Below are positions 12,071-20,337 of a stretch of DNA of 20,337 nucleotides, piece by piece (position 1 is the first letter of the stretch; the number at the start of each line of letters is the position of its first letter). The DNA comes from Caldilineaceae bacterium (GTDB lineage Bacteria > Chloroflexota > Anaerolineae > Caldilineales > Caldilineaceae). The stretch covers positions 1-20,337 of the forward strand of contig JACSRH010000300.1 in the NCBI GenBank assembly GCA_014879855.1. Direction: 5' to 3'. The notes below the pieces were generated by a model, which saw only the letters and a program-made list of their open reading frames with translations, was not told where the DNA came from and searched no databases. The position numbers and the translations under genes were made by a program.

Positions 12071-13091
12071 CGCGCAGCGCATTGCGCTGGTCAATGCGGC
12101 TGCCGTGGTCGCGCGCAACGCCCAGGCTTTCGTAGATGATCTGAAGCGTATGGCTGACGGAGGAGCGGGACATATCTAACCGTAAGGCGATGTCGCCTGT
12201 GGCGACGCCCTGCATGTGGAGCAGAAAAATGGCGACGATGGTCGGATTGTCGCGCCCGCGTTGGTGCGAGGTGCGCAGCCGGTGAAAGAGGAGCGCCAGC
12301 ATCGCCGGGGCAATGAGGCCGCGCGCAATGGCGTCGGTGACGACGCGGCCAGCGTCGGCGTGGATGTCCGTTTCGTGTGGTGGCGACACACCATGCACGC
12401 CTAACAGTTCGGCAATTTCGGCGCGCTGCGCTGAATACGACTGGAGGTAGAGCTGACGCAGCGCACGCACACCCTCTTCGCCCAGATAACCCTGCCGGAA
12501 GAAACGACGTCCCAGCGCGTGAAATTCTGGTGTGGTCAGAAGCAGCGCCGCCACCCGGCTCACCAACTTTGGATGCCACCACAGCGGGAAATAGGCGTTG
12601 TCTTCGCTTTCCAGCCATTTCAACTCTGCGCGCAGCAACTTGATAACGGCTGATGAACGCACCCTTTGGCTGATCTGCAGATAAGCCAGATGAAATGCAA
12701 TCGCACAGGTTGCCTGGCGATCCTGGGAGTGCTGGTAAAAGGCAAGTGACTCGCGCAGATGGTCTTCTGCCTCTTTTCGCCTTCCTGTTAACAACTCGAT
12801 CACGCCCAGAGTGACCTGGAAGCTCATTCTTTGGCCAAGATCAGCAGGGGCGAGCGCCTGGCGGATCAAACATTCCGCTTTGTCATGCTGACCCTGCAGC
12901 ACAGCCAGCCAGGCGGCCTGCGCATCGACCCAGCGGATGAAATTCGGCGTGTGCTCGGCTGCGATCTGCCGCGTCATTTCATAATAGGCGGACGCCTGCC
13001 CATATCGCGCGTGCGCCCGCAGGACGTTGCCCATCATCCAATGCGCATATAAGCGCTGGCGATGAAAGCCGCTGCCCTGCGAGAAGCGCAC
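12039..13091 (-). CDS. C-terminal half of split TPR regulator with LuxR-like HTH
   Basis: This 350-codon frame begins right after an in-frame TAG (13092-13094) and is in the same frame as the upstream half. GTG at 13091 could restart translation, but no Shine-Dalgarno is near it (the nearest GGAGG is about 26 nt away). The first 200 residues are TPR-like helices (YAHWMMGNVLRAHARYGQASAYY). The C-terminus carries a LuxR/GerE-type helix-turn-helix: IVAIFLLHMQGVATGDIALR then LDMSRSSVSHTLQIIYESLG, about residues 283-322. It would act as a DNA-binding transcription regulator if joined to the front half. Without reinitiation or read-through the HTH is not made, so I regard this as part of a broken gene. 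It lies downstream of the ABC operon and upstream of decayed genes, all on the minus strand. Confidence 0.75.
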   Translation of the reverse strand: MRFSQGSGFHRQRLYAHWMMGNVLRAHARYGQASAYYEMTRQIAAEHTPNFIRWVDAQAAWLAVLQGQHDKAECLIRQALAPADLGQRMSFQVTLGVIELLTGRRKEAEDHLRESLAFYQHSQDRQATCAIAFHLAYLQISQRVRSSAVIKLLRAELKWLESEDNAYFPLWWHPKLVSRVAALLLTTPEFHALGRRFFRQGYLGEEGVRALRQLYLQSYSAQRAEIAELLGVHGVSPPHETDIHADAGRVVTDAIARGLIAPAMLALLFHRLRTSHQRGRDNPTIVAIFLLHMQGVATGDIALRLDMSRSSVSHTLQIIYESLGVARDHGSRIDQRNALRAAARAQGLLA

Positions 13092-13856
13092 CTATGTCTG
13101 GGCAGTCGCAAAGGCTTCCTCCAGATGGCCGCGATACCAGGCCAGATGGGTTTCGGCGTTCAACAGCGCCTCATAAGAAGCGCTTTCCAGGCGCCCGATC
13201 TCGTAACAGGCGCGCGCCTGGCTGAGAGCCTCCAGCGCCGCTGGATACGCGCCCACCTGTTGGGCCAGGCTGCACACTGTCAACTGCGCCCGAAACTCAC
13301 GGGCATGGTTGTGCTGGAGGCGATATTGATGCGCCGCGCGCTGCGCGTAACCCATGCCTTCCGCCACGCGGCCGGTGTCGCCGCACAGGCTGGCAATCAT
13401 GTAGTTGAGAAAGGCTTCGTGCGCCGGCGCCAGCGCGTCGCTTCGCTCCATCAGCTCCGCCGCGGCATCGATATAGCGTTGTACGTGGGCGAATTCGTCG
13501 CGGGCATAGTGCAGCCGCGCCAGTTCTAGATAGATCCAGATAGAGCGGCTGGGCTGAATGTCCTGGTTCGTGAAATGGTCCGCCGCTTTTTCCAGCCACG
13601 CAAATGCTTCATCGACTGCGTGAAGCCGCGCCTTGATCAGGCCGGCCACAAACCACAGGGTCGGTGATGGTGCGAGCAGCGGCTTGGGAAAAGGCGCAAA
13701 CAGCGCGGCTAGTTCAGCCGTCGTTAGACGATCCAGCAAATCGACGGCATGTGTCGCCAACAGGTCGGCCGCCATTTCCCATTCGCCTGCTGCTTGTTGC
13801 CGGTGAATCTGGGCAAGAATGGCGTCAGATGAATCTTCCAATGCGTCGGAGGCCAT
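13092..13856 (-). CDS. N-terminal half of the same TPR regulator, ended by an in-frame TAG
   Basis: The 254-aa product starts at ATG 13856, with AAGGA about 11 nt upstream. It is helical TPR-type sequence throughout: LLATHAVDLLDRLTTAELAA, WLEKAADHFTNQD, YIDAAAELMERSDALAPAHE, and YPAALEALSQARACYEIGR. The opening resembles the region after the ATPase in MalT-like LuxR regulators, but no NB-ARC/P-loop is present, so this is a shortened type or one that lost its front. It stops at TAG after EEAFATAQT, and the same frame then continues with VRFSQGSGFHRQ for another 350 codons. One C-to-T change from CAG (Gln) would explain the stop. The whole would be 605 aa. Confidence 0.75.
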   Translation of the reverse strand: MASDALEDSSDAILAQIHRQQAAGEWEMAADLLATHAVDLLDRLTTAELAALFAPFPKPLLAPSPTLWFVAGLIKARLHAVDEAFAWLEKAADHFTNQDIQPSRSIWIYLELARLHYARDEFAHVQRYIDAAAELMERSDALAPAHEAFLNYMIASLCGDTGRVAEGMGYAQRAAHQYRLQHNHAREFRAQLTVCSLAQQVGAYPAALEALSQARACYEIGRLESASYEALLNAETHLAWYRGHLEEAFATAQT

Positions 13857-13955
13857 TGGGTGCGTTTATCCTTGCGTGCGCCGGACACGAGACAATAATG
13901 AAGGGTGCGCTTCATCATGGCGCGTTTCTTGGCGCAAGTCCAGTGACAAACGTCC

Positions 13956-15476
13956 CTATTGGTGCATTGTTTTGTCAAAACGGCGCACCAGCCATCGCAG
14001 CAGCATCGTTTGATAAAAGAACCCGCCAATAAGCAGCAGCCACCACTCCGGTGCGCCCCGCTGCAATTGCCATAACGTCTGCGCCGGCCACCAGGTTGGC
14101 GTCAGCGCCAGGGGGATTTGCCACCCTGCCGGTAGAAAATAGGCAATCAGCGGCGGAACGAGCACAATGCCTGCCGCTTTCATCAGCGCCAGCCCCTGCA
14201 CTTTGTTCTGCGCCAATGCCGCCAATGACAGGGCTGCGAGGGGAGCCAGCGGCGCAACGCTCAGCGCCAGCAGCGGATAGCCCCACCACGGCAGATCAAA
14301 CAACCCGGTGATCGGCATCACCAGCAGCGTCGTGAGCGCGGCCAGCAGCGCGGGCGCCAGCAGCCGATACGCCAGGTAGCCGCGCAAAGACAGCGGCGTC
14401 ACCTGCAGGGCAATCAGCGTCTGCTCGTCGCGCTGGTCGAGCAGCAGAAAGCCGACGATGGCGCCCCAGAAGTAGGGCACGATCAGCAGCACCATGTAGC
14501 CCATGAGCGGTGCATAGAAGGGCGTCAGATCAAGCGCCAACCACTGTCCGGCCGCAACGACGAGCAGTGGCAACGCCCACCGGATCGCCAGCGCCATGAC
14601 CAGGGGGATGAAGATCATCCAGCGCAGCAGCGCGTCGCGCCCGATGCTGTGCGCGTCGATGGGACCGAGCGAGCGCAGCGCGCCCAGGCGCCTGGCAAAG
14701 CGGCTGTTGATATCCAGGTGCAGGCCAGCGCGCTGGTTGTGCTGTCGGGGTCGCAGCTCGCCGGCGTTGATTTTGTTCACTACAAAGCGCCGAAACGATC
14801 GATCCGCCCACCACGCAAAAAACGCCACCCATCCCGCACCCGCGCCCAATCCGTACAGGATCAGGGCCGGCGACGCCGGCTCGACCGCGGCGCTGAGCAA
14901 CACCAGGATCGGCTGCAACGGATGCGCCAACAGCAGCATCGCGACCACCGGATGCTGCCCGATGCCGAAGTAGGTCAACAATGGCAACCCCAGCAGCAAC
15001 AGGTAACCAACCGAAGGAAGCAGAAAGGTGTTGATGGCATCGTAGCGCGCCACCACGACAAAACCGGCCAGCGCATAGAGTGCGGCGCCTAGTACAATGC
15101 CTGCAGCCAGCAGCGCCAGTTGCACGTTAAAGCCGACGACAGCCAGGGTGATCAGCAGATTCTCGACCAGGGACAGCAGCGCCAGCGTGCCCACTTTGGC
15201 CGCCAGATACTCGCCGCTGCGCAGCGGCGTGACGATCTGCGCCTCGATCGAGCCTTCGGACTTCTCCAACAGCACCAGCCCGCTCAAGAAGTAAAAACCG
15301 TTGACAATCAAGTTGTTGACGATCATCACCGGCAACAGCCACGCAAGATCCTGGGCAGGCAGCAGGCGCAACGTCACGACAGTGAGCACGGCGACCGCAG
15401 CCGCCGCGTAGTAGAAGCCGTTGCGCGCCTGCAGGCGGATGTCGCACAGGAAGGTTGCCTGAAGGCGAGTATTCAT
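13956..15476 (-). CDS. ABC-2 type transporter permease, double-length (two fused halves)
   Basis: The 506-aa membrane protein has about 12 hydrophobic segments. Its ATG overlaps the stop of the ATPase gene by ATGA (15473-15476), with GGAGG 5 nt before it, so the two are translationally coupled. The halves repeat: residues 68-95 (VLLEKSEGSIEAQIVTPLRS, GEYLAAKV) match 344-371 (LLLDQRDEQTLIALQVTPLS, LRGYLAYR), and a basic stretch DIRLQARNG near 12-20 corresponds to IGRDALLRW near 278-286. ABC-2 permeases usually have six membrane segments and dimerise, so this looks like a tandem fusion providing both halves of the channel. It forms an exporter with the adjacent ATPase in the cytoplasmic membrane. 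The substrate cannot be read from sequence; drugs, lipids or polysaccharides are common in the family. Confidence 0.88.
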   Translation of the reverse strand: MNTRLQATFLCDIRLQARNGFYYAAAAVAVLTVVTLRLLPAQDLAWLLPVMIVNNLIVNGFYFLSGLVLLEKSEGSIEAQIVTPLRSGEYLAAKVGTLALLSLVENLLITLAVVGFNVQLALLAAGIVLGAALYALAGFVVVARYDAINTFLLPSVGYLLLLGLPLLTYFGIGQHPVVAMLLLAHPLQPILVLLSAAVEPASPALILYGLGAGAGWVAFFAWWADRSFRRFVVNKINAGELRPRQHNQRAGLHLDINSRFARRLGALRSLGPIDAHSIGRDALLRWMIFIPLVMALAIRWALPLLVVAAGQWLALDLTPFYAPLMGYMVLLIVPYFWGAIVGFLLLDQRDEQTLIALQVTPLSLRGYLAYRLLAPALLAALTTLLVMPITGLFDLPWWGYPLLALSVAPLAPLAALSLAALAQNKVQGLALMKAAGIVLVPPLIAYFLPAGWQIPLALTPTWWPAQTLWQLQRGAPEWWLLLIGGFFYQTMLLRWLVRRFDKTMHQ

Positions 15477-16327
15477 AGCGTCCTCCCGGTCACTTGGATG
15501 AAGATATCTTCGAGCGTGGCTTCCTGAGTGTGGATCGTCTCCAGATGCCCCTGGTCGAGCAGCGCCAGGAACTCGGCGTTGGCGCCAAGTTCCGCCAGCG
15601 GGAATTCGCGTCGCGCTAGCTCATGCACGTTGGTGTTGAAATCGACGCGCACTATGGGGCGCCCATAGCGCAGCTTGAGCTGGCGCGGCGCGTCGATGAG
15701 CTTGATCTCGCCATCAACCAGAAAGGCGACGCGATCACACAACTCGTCGGCGACGGCCATATTGTGCGTGGTCAGGAAGATGGTTTTTCCCGCCTGCTGC
15801 TGCGCCTTGATCAACTCTTTGACCATGCGGGCATTCACAGGATCTAGCCCCGACGTCGGCTCATCCATAAAGAGCAGGCCAGGGTCGTGAAGCAGGGCGC
15901 GCGCAATGCCCAGCCGGTTTTTCATTCCCTTGGAAAAGTGCGCCACCAGCACATCAGCACTGTCAGCCAGCCCCACCATCTCCAGTAATTGCATGGGCGC
16001 ACGGCCTTGACGCTGGTAGAGCGCGCCAAAGTAGGTCAGGTTCTCCCGCGCGGTGAGCTTGGTGAAATAGTTGGGCAATTCAAAGGAGACGCCGACCTGC
16101 TGATAGTAATCGGCGCGCCAGGTGGTCAAGTCGCGACCCATCACTGTCACGCGTCCGGTGTAGCCGCGCAGCAGCCCGATGAGGATGCGCTGCGTCGTCG
16201 ATTTGCCCGCGCCGCTTGGCCCTAAAAAGCCATAGATCTCGCCTGGCTCGACCGCAAAATCCAAATTTTGGATCGCCGGTTGCGCGGCCCCCGCGTACTG
16301 ATAGGTCAAGTCTTCTACTCGAATCAT
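15473..16327 (-). CDS. ABC transporter ATP-binding protein (ABC-2 exporter type)
   Basis: The protein powers the adjacent permease by ATP hydrolysis on the cytoplasmic side. With ATG 16327 as start (MIRVEDLTYQY, the normal family opening) it has 284 aa. Walker A is GPSGAGKST at 36-44, the Q-loop region follows, the ABC signature is degenerate (FSKGMKNRL from about 131, instead of LSGGQ), Walker B/D-loop is LLFMDEPTSGLDP up to 163, and the switch His is in TTHNMA (188). An upstream ATG at 16339 is in frame but has its GGGGGA directly against it; the same GGGGGA is 12 nt before 16327. Degenerate FSKGM signatures are normal in the CcmA/drug-exporter group. It lies 7-19 bp after the TetR gene in one operon. 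Confidence 0.92.
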   Translation of the reverse strand: MIRVEDLTYQYAGAAQPAIQNLDFAVEPGEIYGFLGPSGAGKSTTQRILIGLLRGYTGRVTVMGRDLTTWRADYYQQVGVSFELPNYFTKLTARENLTYFGALYQRQGRAPMQLLEMVGLADSADVLVAHFSKGMKNRLGIARALLHDPGLLFMDEPTSGLDPVNARMVKELIKAQQQAGKTIFLTTHNMAVADELCDRVAFLVDGEIKLIDAPRQLKLRYGRPIVRVDFNTNVHELARREFPLAELGANAEFLALLDQGHLETIHTQEATLEDIFIQVTGRTL

Positions 16328-16346
16328 GGCGTCACGCATTCCCCCA

Positions 16347-16964
16347 TCACCCCAGCATTCGGCTCAGCCCGGCCACGACGCGGCGGATGATTGCCAGCAG
16401 ATCCTCCTTGCTCAGCGTCTCCCAGTGCGCCAGCAGCCAGCGATCGCTGGCATCATCCACGCCGATCAACAGCGCGGCCAGCAGATCGTCTGGCAGGTCC
16501 ATGCGCACCACGCCAAGCTGTTGCCCATGCCGGATCAGCTTGATCACGCCTTGCTGCACCGCACCCAACGAAGCCGCCAGTGTAGGATGCTTTGCTAATT
16601 CGGCGTCTGAAAGACGTCCGGCCGCCTTGATCGCGCCAAAGGCCCACGGCCGATCATAGAAAAAATCGAACTGTGCGACATATAATTCACTGAACGTTGC
16701 CCAGAAGCGCTCCGCCGTCAAGCCGTCGACGAGGCTGTCGAGATCGCTAATCAGCTCGCTGGCGTAATAGTGCACCGTAGTGGCAAACAGATCGGCCTTG
16801 TCGTCGAAGTAATAATAAGCTGCCCCTTTGCTGAGCTGCGCCGCCTCCAGAATCTTGTTCATGGAGGCATTGTCATAGCCGTGTTCAGCAAATTCCCGCG
16901 CTGCAGCTTCCAAGATCGCAGCGCGTTTTTGGGGTGAAAGTTTCTCAAAACGTGGACGTGGCAT
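16347..16964 (-). CDS. TetR-family repressor of the ABC exporter operon
   Basis: ATG 16964 has AGGAGA with a 6-nt spacer, giving 205 aa; longer frames upstream run through the operator and are rejected. The N-terminus is a TetR HTH: RAAILEAAAREFAEHGYDNA then SMNKILEAAQLSKGAAYYYF at 35-54, followed by DDKADLF. The rest is the helical ligand-binding and dimer domain (FWATFSELYVAQFDFFYDRP). It is the first gene of the operon, followed at once by its ATPase and permease. The palindrome at 16991-17008, between promoter and gene, is the likely operator, so it should repress its own operon until a ligand, perhaps the exported compound, is bound. The ligand is unknown. Confidence 0.92.
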   Translation of the reverse strand: MPRPRFEKLSPQKRAAILEAAAREFAEHGYDNASMNKILEAAQLSKGAAYYYFDDKADLFATTVHYYASELISDLDSLVDGLTAERFWATFSELYVAQFDFFYDRPWAFGAIKAAGRLSDAELAKHPTLAASLGAVQQGVIKLIRHGQQLGVVRMDLPDDLLAALLIGVDDASDRWLLAHWETLSKEDLLAIIRRVVAGLSRMLG

Positions 16965-16990
16965 CCGGATTCTCCTGCTGCAACTGGGAA

Positions 16991-17008
16991 TTAGACCACA
17001 TGGTCTAA
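16991..17008. promoter_or_regulatory. probable TetR operator, perfect palindrome
   Basis: TTAGACCA-CA-TGGTCTAA has 8-bp arms around a 2-bp centre. It lies 27 bp upstream of the TetR start codon and at about +6 to +23 of the predicted transcript. A further half-site TGGTCT is at 17014-17019, over the predicted start site and 13 bp from the first. Symmetry, size and place are typical of TetR autoregulation. Confidence 0.75.
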
Positions 17009-17020
17009 TGTGCTGGTCTG

Positions 17021-17049
17021 ATTTTATGCATGAAGCCTGCACATGTCAA
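17021..17049 (-). promoter_or_regulatory. near-consensus sigma-70-type promoter of the TetR-ABC operon
   Basis: On the minus strand TTGACA (17049-17044) and TAAAAT (17026-17021) are separated by exactly 17 bp. The transcript should start near 17014, leaving a leader of about 50 nt that contains the palindromic operator. A -35 this good fits a strong promoter held off by a repressor. Confidence 0.75.
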
Positions 17050-17146
17050 ACTGCAACCCACTCTTGCGCAGGTCTGCCCCAGGTTTTTGCTGCCTCTTTC
17101 GTAGATCCGCAGGTGCGGCTGCCAGCCTGACGCGTCTCGCGCCGAT

Positions 17147-17185
17147 GAAGGCAAAACAAAACGCTGACCATTTTGGTCAGCGTTT
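17147..17185 (-). terminator. rho-independent terminator after rplS
   Basis: AAACGCTGACCA (17159-17170) pairs perfectly with TGGTCAGCGTTT (17174-17185) around a 3-nt loop. On the minus strand it is followed by TTTTGTTTTG, the T-tract, starting 31 bp after the rplS stop. Confidence 0.88.
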
Positions 17186-17215
17186 ATGGAATTCAATAAT
17201 CAGTTGAAACAGCGC

Positions 17216-17578
17216 CTACACCTTGAGGAAGCGCTTCTCACGCAGACGGGCGGATTTACCCTGGCGTTCGCGCAGGTAGTACAACTGTGCGCGACGCACG
17301 CGCGCCTTGCGCAGCACTTCGACTTTTTCGACCGTCACACTGTAAAGCGGGAAGGTGCGTTCGACGCCAACGCCATGCGCTCCTGTGCGGCGCACCGTGT
17401 AAGTGGCGCCCGCCGACTTGCCCCCACGCATTGCGATCACAACACCCTGGAAAACCTGGATGCGCTCGTTGCGCCCTTCGACGATCTTCTGATGCACGCG
17501 CACCGTATCACCCGGTGCGACATCGGGAAAATCGGATCTGAGTTCCGGCTGTAGCGAAGCCATCAATGCGTTCGTCAT
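17216..17578 (-). CDS. rplS: 50S ribosomal protein bL19
   Basis: The 120-aa protein is standard bL19, a large-subunit protein at the 30S-50S interface. Key stretches are FPDVAPGDTVRVHQKIVEGR, ERIQVFQGVVIAMRGG, VERTFPLYS and the basic tail YYLRERQGKSARLREK. ATG 17578 has GAGGA with a 9-nt spacer. It follows trmD, the conserved bacterial order, but with a wide 279-bp gap and a promoter of its own. A strong terminator follows the gene. Confidence 0.97.
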   Translation of the reverse strand: MTNALMASLQPELRSDFPDVAPGDTVRVHQKIVEGRNERIQVFQGVVIAMRGGKSAGATYTVRRTGAHGVGVERTFPLYSVTVEKVEVLRKARVRRAQLYYLRERQGKSARLREKRFLKV

Positions 17579-17669
17579 AAGAATTTATCCTCATCAATCA
17601 CACATTGCAGACAAATAGCGTTTGCATGCAATGCAATTCCGTGAAAAAAGCCTACACAACAACTTGAGC

Positions 17670-17698
17670 AGTATAGCATGGCGGGTTTTCGTCACCAA
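17670..17698 (-). promoter_or_regulatory. probable rplS promoter inside the trmD-rplS gap
   Basis: On the minus strand TTGGTG (17698-17693) and TATACT (17675-17670) are 17 bp apart. The start would be near 17663, giving a leader of about 85 nt. This would let rplS be made independently of trmD. Confidence 0.5.
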
Positions 17699-17857
17699 AC
17701 CAGGCGCGCGCCGACGCACAATTATTTTGTGACTGTGGCTCTGACAAACAAGCTATGTCCTGCCAAGGAAGGTGATTGCTGCTTCCCATCAATTTGGTGG
17801 CATCCTCCCCCCATTCTATAATGGACGTTGCTGAACGGTTTGCACGCAGCGCGCGTT

Positions 17858-18763
17858 TTATGATGCGGGAAGCCAACCCTGTTGTTTGAGAAACGCAATA
17901 TCGCGCGGCGACAACGGGATGCGCTCCAGCAGATCGGGACGCCGCGCCAGCGTACGCAACAGCGCCTGTTCACGCCGCCAGCGCTCGACATTGGCATGGT
18001 GTCCGCTGAGTAGCATCCGCGGAACGTCCAGGCCGCGAAAAGTGGGGGGACGCGTGTACTGTGGCCCTTCCAGCAGCCCGTCCAGTCCTGGAGAGTGACT
18101 GTCCTGATGTGCGCCGAGTTCGGCGCCGAGCGCGCCAGGCAGCAGCCGGGTTACGGCGTCAATGATGATCATCGCGGCCAGTTCACCGCCGCTGATTACA
18201 TAATCGCCGATACTGATTTCATCGGTGACGACCTGCAGCCGCACGCGCTCGTCGACGCCTTCGTAGCGTCCACAAAGCAGAGCCATGCGCGTGTGGTGCG
18301 ACAACTCGGCGACGACAGCCTGCGTCAGCGGTCGGCCTTGGGGTGTGAGGAGAATGACGGGAATGTCGGCGGGGAGCGGAGCACGTTCGAGCGAGTTCCA
18401 GACTGGCAGATGCTCGTAAACGTCTTCGGGGGCAAGCGCCCAGCCGGATGGACGACACAACACCGTCTCGACTGCGCGAATGATCGGCTCCGGCTTCATG
18501 ACCATGCCGCCGCCGCCGCCATAGGGCGTGTCGTCACAAACGTGGTGGCGGTCGGTTGTGAAGTCACGGATGTTGTGGAGGCAGATCGATATCAACGCCT
18601 TGTCGATGGCCCGCTTGACGATGCTCTCGCTCAACGGGCCAGCAAACATCGACGGAAATAGGGTGAAGACATCGAAGTGGATACGATGAAGGGTTTCAAC
18701 TTGAGTCTCAACGATTTCGTCGCCAACGTCAGGCGTCAGCTTGCTACATTCATTTCCAGTCAA
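17858..18763 (-). CDS. trmD: tRNA (guanine37-N1)-methyltransferase
   Basis: TrmD methylates N1 of G37 next to the anticodon of tRNAs for Leu, Pro and Arg using S-adenosylmethionine, preventing +1 frameshifting. Family marks are FDVFTLFPSMF near the start, YGGGGGMVMKPEPI, LLCGRYEGVDERV, EISIGDYVISGGELAAM and GLLEGPQYTRPP, i.e. the SPOUT knot and its AdoMet-binding loops. The start is unusual: there is no ATG near the conserved beginning. TTG at 18763 has GAGGGAG with an 8-nt spacer and gives 301 aa, about 28 residues before the homology; ATG 18799 and the far upstream codon at 18844 lack a Shine-Dalgarno. rplS follows; rpsP and rimM, the common upstream partners, are not in this window, and a divergent M23 gene takes their place. 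Confidence 0.95.
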   Translation of the reverse strand: MTGNECSKLTPDVGDEIVETQVETLHRIHFDVFTLFPSMFAGPLSESIVKRAIDKALISICLHNIRDFTTDRHHVCDDTPYGGGGGMVMKPEPIIRAVETVLCRPSGWALAPEDVYEHLPVWNSLERAPLPADIPVILLTPQGRPLTQAVVAELSHHTRMALLCGRYEGVDERVRLQVVTDEISIGDYVISGGELAAMIIIDAVTRLLPGALGAELGAHQDSHSPGLDGLLEGPQYTRPPTFRGLDVPRMLLSGHHANVERWRREQALLRTLARRPDLLERIPLSPRDIAFLKQQGWLPAS

Positions 18764-18853
18764 GAATCCAACTCCCTCGAGCGTGACGATGCTGCGCATC
18801 TCGCAAGCACAGGTGTGGCAAACACAGGCCAGCAAGCCGAACATGCCAACGGC

Positions 18854-18862
18854 ATTCTAACA
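18854..18862 (-). promoter_or_regulatory. possible extended -10 promoter for trmD
   Basis: The minus strand reads TGT-TAGAAT (18862-18854), an extended -10 of TGn-TANNAT type. No good -35 lies 16-18 bp upstream, as is allowed for extended -10 promoters. The start would be near 18847, about 84 nt before the TTG. Confidence 0.35.
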
Positions 18863-18889
18863 CATGAACGCGGCACCGCGCAGGTGATT

Positions 18890-20337
<1,448 letters not shown>

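Noticed and set aside
17811..17824. Palindrome CCATT-CTAT-AATGG containing TATAAT between trmD and rplS
   Set aside because: Five-bp arms only, no matching -35 on either strand at proper spacing, and a better rplS promoter lies downstream.

Overview
This window looks like chromosomal DNA of a filamentous Chloroflexota bacterium, probably Anaerolineae/Caldilineales-like. The evidence is indirect: high G+C; an AfsR-type regulator of the BTAD + NB-ARC + TPR kind; very large secreted beta-rich proteins with TPTP linkers; a secreted protein ending in YLPAISR; and a trmD-rplS pair typical of Bacteria. The lineage is inferred from style, not from a phylogenetic marker comparison.

Layout. (1) 1-1713 (+): C-terminal part of a secreted multi-domain protein, probably a GH13 amylase/pullulanase tail (fn3, carbohydrate-binding-like and Ig-like modules). 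(2) 1714-1906: short gap with a 12-codon ORF behind a good Shine-Dalgarno and a 9-bp-periodic CACAGA repeat. (3) 5434-1907 (-): 1175-aa SARP/AfsR-family regulator. It is divergent from (4) 5628-9977 (+): a 1449-aa secreted protein with a DUF4397-like domain and a Cys/Trp-rich patch. The 193-bp space between them carries two 9-bp direct repeats set exactly 11 bp apart, the spacing known for SARP binding sites. A strong hairpin terminator (9989-10023) closes gene 4.

(5) 10041-11929 is a gene graveyard. A subtilase-like protease is reduced to its signal peptide and prodomain, and the catalytic Asp position is apparently Gln. It abuts a relic on the opposite strand that reads as the glycine-rich signature of a macro (ADP-ribose-binding) domain. 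Upstream of it lies a secreted CARDB/DUF11-like gene with an ATA in place of its start codon and three frameshifts. (6) 13856-12039 (-): a TPR protein with a LuxR-like C-terminal helix-turn-helix, cut in two by one in-frame TAG. Long genes on both sides are intact, so these lesions look like local decay rather than poor sequence quality, although only read data can prove that.

(7) 16964-13956 (-): a compact operon of a TetR regulator, an ABC ATPase and a double-length ABC-2 permease. It is driven by a near-consensus promoter (TTGACA, 17 bp, TAAAAT) with a perfect palindrome just downstream of the predicted start site, so the TetR protein probably represses its own transporter operon. (8) 18763-17216 (-): trmD and rplS (bL19), with a probable internal promoter before rplS and a strong terminator after it. 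(9) 18890-20337 (+): an anchored M23 (LytM-type) peptidase running off the window end, divergent from trmD.

I saw no convincing new multi-gene system. The items most worth a second look are the relic junction at about 10112-10116, the in-frame TAG at 13092-13094, the 11-bp-phased repeats before the SARP gene and the TetR operator/promoter.
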